A DNA stretch of 64,000 bases, from NCBI GenBank assembly GCA_023374045.1, contig CM041779.1, positions 265,494,131-265,558,130 on the forward strand, read 5' to 3'. Shown here piece by piece: positions 24,791 to 36,888 of the stretch. The stretch's first letter is position 1; each line of letters starts with the position of its first letter. Origin of the DNA: Limonium bicolor (Eukaryota; Streptophyta; Magnoliopsida; Caryophyllales; Plumbaginaceae). The notes beneath the pieces were generated by a model that was not told the DNA's origin, ran no database searches, and was given only the letters and a program-made list of their open reading frames with translations. The position numbers and the translations under genes are program-made.

Positions 24791-25039
24791 GGAAGCTGGC
24801 AGAAACAGTAACTTGATAAACCAGAAGCTCAGTCAAATTAGAAGCTCAGCAAAATCAGAAGTTTAACGACATCGGAAGCTGAACAAAATCAGAAGCTTAG
24901 CAGAATCTAGAGTAGTCAGAAGATGGAAAGCACACAGCAGTCCCTCTGAAACTAAATATAGACAGAGCATCTTACAAATCAAAAACTTTCAGAAGACGGA
25001 AAGCACACAATAGTTTGTCATAAATTAGAAATAGATAGA
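24791..25039 (-). mobile_element. Element E 3' LTR, distal fragment
   Basis: Sequence from GGAAGCTGGCAG onward matches 42053-42310 of the intact element E LTR at about 85-90% by eye. About 430 bp of the LTR's R/U5 end is missing or unrecognisable. Element F is inserted at 25039; ATAGA (25035-25039) is the duplicated target, present again at 39213-39217. Confidence 0.8.
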
Positions 25040-28000
25040 CGTAACACCCCTACCATTAATACAATGTTTACCGTCCAATCTCCTTACACATCAGATACAC
25101 GCAGCAGATACATACTTACATACAGTGGGTGATACAATGCCGTTAGTCACCCACATGACTAACAAGGCTACTTCTTCTACATACAGCATCGGTCTGATGG
25201 ACCGGAATCCCGAGTACTACACATCTATAATACATACTCCATTCATCAATCAAATACAACAATGCTCCATTCAATACTTACTCCTCCATAATCCATACAA
25301 TACAATATACTTAACCGAGTCTACTAGGATCCTTATACATTTATATCTCTTCCAAGTTCATACATACTCACTAAGAGTCTACATCTACCCATTCCTCACA
25401 ACTACTTACTTTCTAAGTACAAGGGTGTGCCGCCGGTCTCTTACCTTGACCACATCCGCTTCGGGTACCTGCACACTAAAAACGTTCCCCCTAGGGGGTC
25501 AGCTTTCACTGCGCATGATAACCGCATACCCCGCGTACTAGTGAGGGTACGCCGACCACTTGGTCGAATACATGTAGTTCATTTTCATACAAACATACAT
25601 GCATACATGCTCCTACACACAATACAATAATACTTACGCAAGGCATACACACATACACTTCATTACATACAAGGAATACAATATAAACATCCAACACATA
25701 CTTACCTTCTTCCGAATACACATACTCATTACATACACAAAGTACAGTTCTTGTTAGCTTCATTGGTCCACCCGGGTTAATCGGGTGGAGATTACTCTTT
25801 CACTCATTACTTCATACATACACATACATACTCATACTCATACTCATACATACTTACTTACTCTTACTTTTACTCATGTTAAGTCGTCGGGACCTCCGGC
25901 CCTGGGGACTACTCCGTCCCACCTCCAGGATTTGCTTGACTCACCAATCCGGGATGCTACCCACTTAAGGGATTTGGGCCGCGGACCAGTTTAAGAGTCA
26001 GGAATTGCAGCCAACCTCTTGTGACTCCGCATCCTCACGCGTGGCCGAAGCTATATCGGACTTCTACTCATTCCAATTTACTCACTTAAGTTAGGAGTTA
26101 GGTAGTTAGGAATTAGTAGAAGTCAACATCCAACCACATACACAATACATTATTCATATACACATCCATACAAATACAATACAATATACAAGTACACTAC
26201 AAGGTACAATTACACATCATCATCATTCATATATTTCATGAATTATACAAACTATTGTTCAAGACAAATATCGAGAACAATGTAAACACGCACAAGTAAG
26301 TGCAATATAATCCGATTCATGCATTTATCTTATTAGGTGGTCAGATAAGCACACAAATCGGGGTAACCAGATTAGGATACAGGGCATGAAGAAATCATAC
26401 CTTTCACCGTTGTACTTGTATCCCAACGTTCCTCCGGTGTTCACAAATCAAGTTCCTATGATATACATGTAATTGAATGATTACTCTAACTAGCATGAAC
26501 TTAATTCGATTACTCTTACATTTCCTAATTCATACTTACAAAGTCTTTGCATTCTTTACACTTATATCTCATTTACTTTCTTTTCATTACTTATCCATGG
26601 TTTACTTACATAGATATATACATATGTATAGGTGGGTATATATATACTAGTTATAACCCTATAGTTTTTTTTTTGTAAGTTATGGGTCGTCCGACCCACC
26701 GTCTGACCCAACCTATGGGTCGGGCCGTTCTAGTAAGTTTCGGTTCAGTTGTCCAGACTCCGTCCGACCCACTGTCCGACCCAGACTCTGGGTCGGACGA
26801 AGTCAGTAACTTCGTCCTTGATTTTTTTTGCCTGTCTGACCCACGTCCGACTCACGGCCTTGGGTCGGACCGTTCCAGAAAGATTTATTGCCGTTGCCTT
26901 CGCCCCGTCCGACCCACTGTCCGACCCAGACTCTGGGTCGGACGGTAGCAGAACCTTGCTACAGCCCTTATTTTCTTTTCCCAATTTCACCCATTGCTTC
27001 CCCAATCTTCCTACATACATCCTAACATGTTTTAGTACTATTTAAACATTCTAAATCACCTTAATTCATCCACCAAATCCACTACTAAATCCATGAAACA
27101 ACTTACACAATTCCCTCACTTCTCTTCCAACACATGTAACAGTTTTTGTTACACTTATGCTACAGATTTTAAAGCTCAATGCTCATATCCAATACTTCTA
27201 CTACCAATACCATTACTAGCATCCCAAATACATTTCCAAGCCATTACATTACCTATACCCAAGTCTAACTCTCCTCTTACCAAATCTTGCACACTATTTC
27301 TTCTTAGTTCTACAATGCAATTTAAGACCTCTTTGCTACAGATTTTGGTTCCCACCTCCTCCATACATAATTTCCTCTCCTAATGCCATTTTCCAATGCC
27401 TACAATGCATTGCCTCTCCTCTTCAAGTCCAACACTCACTCCCAAGGTCAAGTACATAAATCCTCCTAGTTTCTCCAATGCCATTCAAAAATTCTTGCTA
27501 CAGATTTTATATCCTTTCATTCTCTTACCACAACTACTACTCCATAGTCATTAATCATCTCTACTAACTCCAATACACACCTTGGTTTTCCCATTCACCA
27601 AGTCATCCATACATATACATATTCCTACCAAAATTTTGCCATAGTTCCTCCACATTTCTTACTTCTCCACATATGTATTTTCTCATCAAACTCATTCCTA
27701 ATCTAGCCAAACCACACGGGTTCTACCAGCACACATACAAAATCTTAGTACACCATTACTTCCTCAATCCACATTACTAATGCACATACACAATACACTT
27801 GGCTCTAAGGCCCACAATTCACATACTAGTTCACAAACACTCAAACTTCCACAATTACATTACTAATACATTATTTGGGTTCTTTAGATTGGTTTACCCA
27901 TTCCCATTACTCTAATGCACTAAAATTTAACATTAGTAAAGAGCTCTTACCTTGAGCTTTTAATTCCTTCTTTCTTTCTCATTTCTCCTCCTTCTTCCTT

Positions 28001-29276
28001 TCTTGCCCAAATCGGCCATGTGGGGAATGGAGTTTCCAAACTCCATTCCCATCACACAATGAACACAAAACACTACAATTAATATACTAACCCTTAAATA
28101 AATGCCAATTCATTGAAGTGTTTGAAATGAAATTTCTAGGGTTTACCTTTGGAGAGTTTTAGAAGGGGTTTTAGCCCTTGGTTTAAGAAGGTGAATCCAC
28201 CACCATTGCTAGGTTGATATTTTGCTCAAAGGAGAGAGAGAAAACAAGGCATTACAAAGAGGCAAAAATCGGTTATGGAGTAAGGTGGAGAAAACATGAG
28301 TTTTTCATATAGATTTTTACCTTAATGGAGAGAGGAGACTCCAAGCTTTACATTGGTTCCATTTTCTCTTTGAATGGGGAAAACCCATGGAGATGAAACT
28401 CATCCTTTTCGAATTTTGAAAAGAGGTAATGATAGAGGAGGATGAAGGGATTACAAATATGTGATTATTTTTGAGTTTGGAGCTTACATGAGGATGAAGC
28501 ATGAGGTTGAAGGAGGGAAGCCATTAGAGCTTCTTGTGGAGCTCCAAAATCACAGCAGCCAGAAGAGAGAGGGAGAGAGAAATTGATGGGGGGAGAGGAA
28601 AGAGAGAGATGAGTGAGTTGTGAGGGTGAGGTGAGAGGAAAGGCATAAAGTAATTCTTTTACTTTATTGCTTTTTGCTTTTGGCTCTCTTATTTAATTAG
28701 CTAGTTACATGTGTGTGTGAGGGAGTTATTTGACTCTTTAAAAACCGGCCCCCTTACAGTATACTAGCTGGAGCGTTTTTCATCTTTTACAGAAAACGCT
28801 CGTTATTTTACCCGGTTTCGGTACTGTTCACTTACCGGGCCAGTTTTGAGGAATTTCCTCATTTCTTTATTTTTATTGGTTATTAAGCTTTCATAAAGGC
28901 TTAATAATATTTATTTAATGACTTATAATTTTTACGGCTTCGTTTGACCACTTAAAATCATGTCTTCGGGTTTTCTCGAAAAACGTGCGTTAAAGCTCTA
29001 TTAGCGTTTTAATACATTATTTGGATCCGTTTTCTTCGGGAGTTGTTCCCATATATTATTTAGGTCTTATTAAACCTTTAGAATCCATATAATACCCTAA
29101 CCGAGGTCTCATACCTCCTATGGTTATTTAACGCTTATTTAGCGTTTTCCGCTTTTTAAGAGTTTATTTATTCTTTTGGATTTATTTTTCCTTACTAGTA
29201 TTAATTAGGTACCATTATGCCCTTAAATACGTATTAGAGAAATTTTAAACCCTATATTTAAGTTTGGGGTATTTCA
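25040..29276 (-). repeat. Element F 3' LTR
   Basis: 4,237 bp; on the minus strand it starts TGAAATACCCCAAACTT at 29276, next to the PPT. It contains a GTCCG array (26689-26943), a GC hairpin with CAGGTA (25466-25498), a U5 stem-loop (25142-25163) and pyrimidine-rich stretches. ORFs such as 25125-25541 recur in the other LTR and look non-genic. Confidence 0.9.
26689..26943. repeat. GTCCG/CGGAC inverted-repeat array, element F 3' LTR
   Basis: GTCCGACCCA and TGGGTCGGAC arms alternate in four pairs. The core matches the arrays in C, D, E, H and J, but the arm extension ACCCA is specific to F. Confidence 0.88.
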
Positions 29277-29278
29277 AT

Positions 29279-29310
29279 CTACCCCCCTTAAGAACTTTGT
29301 CCTCAAAGTT
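29279..29310 (-). promoter_or_regulatory. Element F polypurine tract with upstream stem-loop
   Basis: On the minus strand TTAAGGGGGGTAG (29291 to 29279) adjoins the LTR start. Just upstream, 29293-29310 forms a perfect 7-bp stem AACTTTG / CAAAGTT whose loop on the coding strand reads AGGA. Confidence 0.8.
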
Positions 29311-32300
29311 GTTCGGGGTTATAGGTTTACAATGCTTACTCATTCTTACGTGTCCAATACCAAAGCCATACCTTCTTCCTCCTTACAATTCCCAAATCCA
29401 TTACTCTGGGTCTCTACATACCATACCATACCATACCAATGTACTATAATTACTCCAATCCGCATTACTACCAACCATCCGGTTCCTTATTACAAAATTT
29501 ATACATACATACAGTGCAAAGCTATCCCCAAAGCAATGCAATACACATTACAATCCCGCAGGCACTCAGGTCATCTAGACACAGGACTCCTCTATGTCCT
29601 GCTGCCCTTGGAATAATACAACCTGCTACACCACTATCTTCTCCGGTATAAGCTTCTAACAAATCCTTATTCTCATGTCTAAGACTATCTTTTCAATACT
29701 ACTAATTAGAAGTTCCTAAAACACATAACTCCGAATTCTAATTTATATCCATCACTTCTATCCTATGTGTGATTCTTGTGACTACTTGAGGGGAGCTTCA
29801 AGAATCATTCGACCCTGGTGTGATCAGCACCAGTGTCGAACTATCCTTCCACTCCAATTTGTGTCCGGTTTCCCTTGATCTGATCAGGATCAAGTTCAAC
29901 TTCCCACATCAGATTCAACCAAACAAATAATTTAATTGTTTTCATTTTCTATCTTTTACTCTTTCTAGTCGTGATTACGAATTCATACATCTTCCAAAAG
30001 ATGGAATCAATCCATCGATCATCCTCACTCTACTTCCCCAAATGTTTTACTCCGTGATTCGATACCTAATTGCTCACTTCATCAGCCTTCACTACTTCCA
30101 TCCATTACTCACCATCATCTCCAATATTCTATCCAAGAACTACTATACCTATGAGATTTAGTCGTCTTCAATTTGCTACAAATAATTTACTTACGATTCC
30201 ACTACTCATAAACTTCATTCATCTACTATCCTCATTCATTTCGTACTACTTCCTCAAGGGCTACAATACTTGTGGAGCTCTGTCCACTACTCATTACTTT
30301 TCTTTTACTAATACTCTTACATTGGTGTTACAAGATGGGTATATTCCTCCTATGGTATTTACATGTCTAATGCCTAGTTACCATAATTACAATATGAATG
30401 AGTACTTATGTTTATTTAACCTAGTATCAATCATCAATTTGATTCTCATTTGTGCTATGCACATTACGGTTTATGTGTTTTATTCACAAAACTTACATTA
30501 AGCGGTTTTCGCTCTACCCCCCTTAAAAGGGATTACGCCCACGTAATCTACCATATGTTATTATTATTAAACTTTGGTTTAATCGGTCTGGGCAAACTGA
30601 AGCGTTTAGCTTCACCACCGTGTACTATACAATATGCTCTGGTCAAAGGGATCTTAACCATACCAATGGTTTAGTCTTTGCACCAAGGATTTCTATATGA
30701 GTTTATTTAACTCATCATTAATTCGGTTCTAGCCTATTAGGATTCAAGGCATTAATAGCCATTTTGCTATACTTACTAGGTATATTATCTCCTAGATAGG
30801 GCCCACTAGCTTCTGCTGCGCGACCCTGATACTCGGGTTATTCACCCTTCTTGTTATCCTTAATGTGCTATACATCACCTTCTTATCCGTCTATTACGGG
30901 AATAAGGTTTACTAAACAAATGCGGTATTCTTTCACCGTGTTTGGACTCAATGAGTTTAAGATTTATAACCAGCTCCCTGGTAATCTTCTGCACATGCTA
31001 TTCGTGCTTCTATGATTTTTCGTTAAGTTCCTCCGACTTATTGTCAGGCGAGGTTAAGTCACCACTTAACTGTAGTGCTTCCTCTGTTGTCACTAGCTTC
31101 TAAATTATACCAGTTCTTCTGGTTCAGTACAAGTGTTCTTTACTTGTATGACCTTGCATTTCTATGCGTCGGTCCTAGTGACTTTGATATGTCTCCTTTC
31201 ACCTTTTACTCCAATGGAATTCACATCTTGTGATTGTTAGTGTGTTGTACACTCTTCGTGCTTCTTTGGCCTTAGGCCGCACGGTTTGTTGCTAAGCTTT
31301 CTTAGCTGGCTTATGCCATGTTTGTTGGTGAGAAGAAAGATTTACTACGGTTTACATTCTTCATATCCCTAGCCATCACATTAGATCATTAGCTGCACAA
31401 GTGCAATACCAAAACACTCAGTCATACAGAGTGCAGGGGCGTAAACGCTTGACAGTAAGTCACTTATGTGATAGGAAAGAATATTTCTTCCTGTCATTTC
31501 ATACTTATACTCCGTGTTGTTATCTGCTACTTCCTCATGGCTGTCGCTTGTTGCGTACCGTATTCTTACTCATTGTACAACATTGTTTTTACTGTTTCTA
31601 TTATTGTGGTAGTTCCTCTTTACTTATTGCCATTATCATTGGCACCATATCCTTATGGTGTACACACACTAGGAGGTTCCTAGTTCATATGTATGACGGT
31701 TGTCGTAGTATACTGCAATACTATTATCTTCCCATTGTGGGGATGTTTTATTTCAACTTAGGTTTCATGTGTAGGTTAGCTTACCTCACATTATTTCCTC
31801 ATTCGTGACATAGTTTGTCAAATAACTCGGTTTATCGGGTTACAAGCTCTCTTGAGCGTTGGTCATTCATGGTGTGTAGTGTGCATACACATTGATTGTT
31901 TTTGACAGTTACTGTCTCCATAGTGCTGAGCATTGGTTATAGGCTCTAGCTGTGTAGTTCTACTCGTATGTACATCACCGGGACATCCCAAGAAACTTCA
32001 AGGATTTTCCGGTCCCGTTCTCCGATTGGAGGGTATTCTATCACTAACAAGTGAAGGTTCTTGTTGAGGGGTTGTCTCAACTCATAGGTCTCATGACGAG
32101 GTTTATCATGTTGGTGTTTATACAACGGTTCACCACATGCTTGGGTGCATACGGAGTATGCTTGCTCCTTCCGTCGTGATGGTTTGGAAATCTCATTTCC
32201 TTATTCCATCGCCTCTTGGTAATATTTATAAGCGTAGGCTTTACTATTATAATAGATGGAAGCCTTCCCAAGGGTTTACATCTTCACCACGTTGGTGGTC

Positions 32301-34928
32301 TTTGGCTAACGAGGGGTACCTTCCTTTGGGGTTCTCGTAGTGTCAAAGTGGGGACTAGGCCCATATTGGCGTTATCGCGATTCTTATGCCTCTGTGTACC
32401 ATTGCTATAGAAGGCATGAAGGTAATTAACGGCTTGTCAACTGTATACTAGACTGATGCTCTAGTGACAGTGACATTGAGTTGGTCATTACTCCAAGCCA
32501 CTCATAAAGTTGGGTTTGAATTGATGGCCCAGTTGTTGATTTCTTGTCGTATGAGGCAATACCTCTTGCAAGTCTTGTTAACCAATGGTGCCGGTTTTGC
32601 AACCGTTTAAGCTTATATAACGTATTTGATTTACGGCTTCTGAGCCTTATTGCTGCAAGCTATGCTCTTTGCAAGCTGCTTATACATGTTTCCACTCCAT
32701 GTATACCCCATAGGTTGGAGGTATTGCTGGGCTCCGTGGTAAGTCGTGACATCACGCTTCCGTTCATAGGAGACTCTTAGGCAATCTGGTGCTCAACAGT
32801 GCCTTTTGTAGACTAGGGTATTTCCTGTCAAGTGAATTCCCTTCGGTGTCTTAACCGAGTGCTCGTTCCAGCTCCTGTATTCCTGTCTTGACGCTTTGTT
32901 TGACTGTTGTTAATCCAGTCACCCTCACGGATTGCTCCTGGGTGTCGTTAGATTATGCCGTTACATCCGGCTAACGTTTATGATATGTTGTCCACTGTAC
33001 CGTCTTGTGGTATTGTACTTGAGTTGTCCCTTTTTGGGTTATGACGTCTCCCGTCCTTGGGTAGACTGTTTACACTTGTTCCTAGTGCTTAAGACTAGGT
33101 TTGACATCCCCTTCAATGATGGATTATACTTGCGGTAATCTTGGGGTTGCTCTTGGGAAATCCGCCCCGTTTATTGGGCGTTGTTAGATTCCTGTTAGGC
33201 ATTCGCCTGTGTTTAGGCTGGGTATTCCATCCAGCTGTCAGGTAATTACTTGGATTATTTGAGACATGTCCGATGTCTATACTTATTAGTCCGTGCTTTT
33301 TGCACTTCCTAGTTCTTATCCCTCATCTTCAGATGGATTCTCTGAGTTCCTTTATACTTGATCGTCTGAGGTGTCCAGCTGTTCTGATTTGAACTCACTC
33401 ATGGTCCGTAGAACGGAGTTGACTACTTCCCGTGTGTCGTACACTACATGTATACATACGTGGGGTACCTTGTTGATACGTTACCACTTACCCGACTATG
33501 TGTCAGGCCCACAAGCTCCTTCGGAGTGCGGTTGTCCCACATCCCGTAATTGGGTACACTCATAGTGTTCGTCACACGCCTAGGTGAAGTATTCTACTGT
33601 CAACTCCTCTTGTATCATTCCATGATACTCACCGTAATTCTGTTGGTTTGGTTCTTAAAATCCCAGGTTAAAAAGATGGTTGTGGTTTTGAAAGAAAAAT
33701 TTTGGGTTTTAAAAGCAATGGTTCGGTGTTAAAAGAAATCTCTCATGGCATAGCCATGCTTGAGGTCTTGACCAAGTCTAGCTTCTCGCTGACTGGTATG
33801 TACTAAGTACAGTGGTCGGGCCATTAAGCCTTCCCAAGGTTCCATTCTTTCGGCGTCAGGATTGTGATCCAGTAATTGTTTCATCGTAGTCATGGTACAT
33901 TACTATGTACCTGTGGCGCGTTAGAGTTCCTTTACGTATCTCTGTCCTTACTGCACTTGCCGTGGCAAGTGCGTGGTACTGGTGGCTTTTGGGTAATCCT
34001 ATACCAATCTTGGTATGGTTTCCTCTTGCATTTGGTAGTCTTGTCGACTCTTCCTTTGATCTTATTGATCTACAATTGGTATACTCGATCCTTTAGGTAG
34101 CTTCTAGGTGGTCTAGACGTGGCTGTCGTAGTTCTGGGTACTTCTCCAATCCTGGGAGATTCCCACTCTATTTGGTTTAGTGACGTTCCTTGTGGCTCGT
34201 TCCCACACAATTGTGGTGGTCACTGAGCCTTCCTTGTTTAGGTACTACTCTTGTAGTCCTATTGGATTATATCTCATGGTTGTTCTTGTAGCTGTCTGAG
34301 CTATATTGGTCGGGTATTGCAACCTTTTGGCGTTGTAATTCTGGAGTTAACCGCTTCCGACTATGTCCTTAGTCGGCTAGCATACCGTTGGTGGTATTAT
34401 TCAAGTATTACTATCCCGTAGACTCGTGTCTCCGGTTCCGTTACTGCTCCCTTTTTTTTCATTCCGTTGCACGGTTAGTGCTTCTGTCCTGCTGTTGGTT
34501 GACTAGCTAGGTTTCGCGACTGCTAAGCACGTCGCCCCATGCTGTTGTAAGTTGCAGCCTCCTCGTGGTTGGAGTGCTCGTTCAACCGCTGTTGAGTGCG
34601 GGTATTGTTGTTTAGCCGGGTTCTATCTCCGGGTCTTCCACTCCTTGGAACTTACCATATATCGGTTCTTGTTACTGTGTGGTTGCTTCACAACTGCCAG
34701 ATCGGGTTTCCCCGAGTATGAGAGGACTTTCCTTCTCTCTGGCGTCCTTTCCCAAGTTATACAGTGGGGTTTGCGGCGGACGGGACTGGTATTGTAGGTA
34801 ACCGGTACTCACCGGTAGTTCCTAACTAGCATATCTCTAATGCTAACACTCAACCCTTAGCCCTAAGCTTCTAATTCCTAACTCGGTATTCCTAAACTCG
34901 GTATTCCTAAACTCGGTATTTCCAGTCA
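29311..34928 (-). other. Element F internal domain, non-coding
   Basis: About 5.6 kb without gag, protease, RT, RNase H or integrase motifs. The largest ORFs are 143 codons (30070-30501, plus strand, antisense to the element) and 135 codons (31401-31808), with hydrophobic low-complexity composition and no recognised domain. Homologous DNA in B and D is roughly 70-80% similar by eye, with many indels that do not respect frame, which argues against coding. Confidence 0.6.
30514..30548 (-). other. Internal PPT-like copy with its own stem-loop (element F)
   Basis: The 13-mer at the terminal PPT (29279-29291) is repeated exactly at 30514-30526. Four bases away, 30531-30548 forms a perfect 7-bp stem, GATTACG / CGTAATC, with loop TGGG on the coding strand. 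The hairpin-plus-PPT arrangement is therefore duplicated as a unit. Confidence 0.7.
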
Positions 34929-34955
34929 TCAGAGCGATACTTCGCTCTGATACCA
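34929..34955 (-). promoter_or_regulatory. Primer-binding site (tRNA-iMet) inside a hairpin, element F
   Basis: TGGTATCAGAGC on the minus strand (34955 to 34944) lies four bases from the 5' LTR. Bases 34929-34950 form a perfect 9-bp inverted repeat, TCAGAGCGA / TCGCTCTGA with a 4-nt loop, so two thirds of the PBS can pair with the leader just downstream. The same fold occurs in I (perfect) and D (one mismatch). Confidence 0.85.
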
Positions 34956-36562
34956 CTTTTGTAACACCTCTACCATTAATACAATGTTTACCGTCCAATC
35001 TCCTTACACATCAGATACACGCAGCGGATACATACTTACATACAGTGGGTGATACAATGCCGTTAGTCACCCACATGACTAACAAGGCTACTTCTTCTAC
35101 ATACAACATCGGTCTGATGGACCGGAATCCCGAGTACTACACATCTATAATACATACTCTATTCATCAATCAAATACAACAATGCTCCATTCAATACTTA
35201 CTCCTCCATAATCCATACAATACAATATACTTAACCGAGTCTACTAGGATCCTTATACATTTATAATATCTCTTCCAAGTTCATACATACTCACTAAGAG
35301 TTTACATCTACCCATTCCTCACAACTATTTACTTTCTAAGTACAAGGGTGTGCCGCCGGTCTCTTACCTTGACCACATCCGCTTCGGGTACCTGCACACT
35401 AAAAACGTTCCCCCTAGGGGGTCAGCTTTCGCTGCGCATGATAACCGCATACCCCGCATACTAGTGAGGGTACGCCGACCACTTGGTCGAATACATGCAG
35501 TTCATTTTCATACAAACATACATGCATACATGCTCTTACACACAATACAATAATACTTACGCAAGGCATACACACATACACTTCATTACATACAACTAAT
35601 ACAATATAAACATCCAACACATACTTACCTTCTTCCGAATACACATACTCATTACATACACAAAGTACAGTTCTTGTTAGCTTCATTGGTCCACCCGGGT
35701 TAATCGGGTGGAGATTACTCTTTTGCTCATTACTTCATACATACGCATACATACTCATACTCATACTCATACATACTTACTTACTCTTACTCTTACTCAT
35801 GTTAAGTCGTCGGGACCTCCGGCCCTGGGGACTACTCCGTCCCACCTCCGGGATTTACTTGCCTCACCAATCCGGGATGCTACCCACTTAAGGGATTTGG
35901 GCCGCGGACCAGTTTAAGAGTCAGGAATTGCAGCCAACCTCTTGTGACTCCGCATCCTCACGCATGGCCGAAGCTATATCGGACTTCTACTCATTCCAAT
36001 TTACTCACTTAAGTTAGGAGTTAGGTAGTTAGGAATTAGTAGAAGTCAACATCCAACCACATACACAATACATTATTCATATACACATCCATACAAATAC
36101 AATACAATATACAAGTACACTACAAGGTACAATTACACATCATCATCATTCATATATTTCATGAATTATACAAACTGTTGTTCAAGACAAATATCGAGAA
36201 CAATGTAAACACGCACAAGTAAGTGCAATATAATCCGATTCATGTATTTATCTTATTAGGTGGTCAGATAAGCACACAAATCGGGGTAACCAGATTAGGA
36301 TACAGGGCATGAAGAAATCATACCTTTCACCGTTGTACTTGTATCCCAACGTTCCTCCGGTGTTCACAAATCAAGTTCCTATGATATACATGTAATTGAA
36401 TGATTACTCTAACTAGCATGAACTTAATTCGATTACTCTTACATTTCCTAATTCATACATACTAAGTCTTTGCATTGTTTACACTTATATCTCATTTACT
36501 TTCTTTTCATTACTTATCCATGGTTTACTTACATAGATATATACATATGTATAGGTGGGTAT

Positions 36563-36591
36563 ACATACATATATATATATATATATATACA
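36563..36591. repeat. TA dinucleotide microsatellite
   Basis: About a dozen TA units lie in the element F 5' LTR. The 3' LTR has only four or five at the same place (about 26637-26646), so it expanded after insertion. Confidence 0.85.
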
Positions 36592-36632
36592 CTAGTTATA
36601 ACCCTATAGTTTTTTTTTGTAAGTTATGGGTC

Positions 36633-36888
36633 GTCCGACCCACCGTCCGACCCAACCTATGGGTCGGACCGTTCCAGTAAGTTTCGGTTCAGTTGTCCAG
36701 ACTCCGTCTGACCCACTGTCCGACCCAGACTCTGGGTCGGACGAAGTCAGTAACTTCATCCTCGATTTTTTTTTGCCTGTCCGACCCACGTCCGACTCAC
36801 GGCCCTGGGTCGGACCGTTCTAGCAAGATTTATTGCCGTTGCCTACACCCCGTCCGACCCACTGTCCGCCCTAGACTCTGGGTCGGAC
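36633..36888. repeat. GTCCG/CGGAC inverted-repeat array, element F 5' LTR
   Basis: Copy of the array at 26689-26943, with a few substitutions (for example CCGCCCTA for CCGACCCA near 36868). Confidence 0.88.

Noticed and set aside
25125..25541. 138-codon ORF in element F 3' LTR
   Set aside because: The same frame is broken in the other LTR (closed after 73 codons at 35266) and no domain is recognisable.
30070..31808. ORFs of 143 and 135 codons in element F internal region
   Set aside because: They lie antisense to the element, have low-complexity hydrophobic composition, and are not kept in the homologous region of B.
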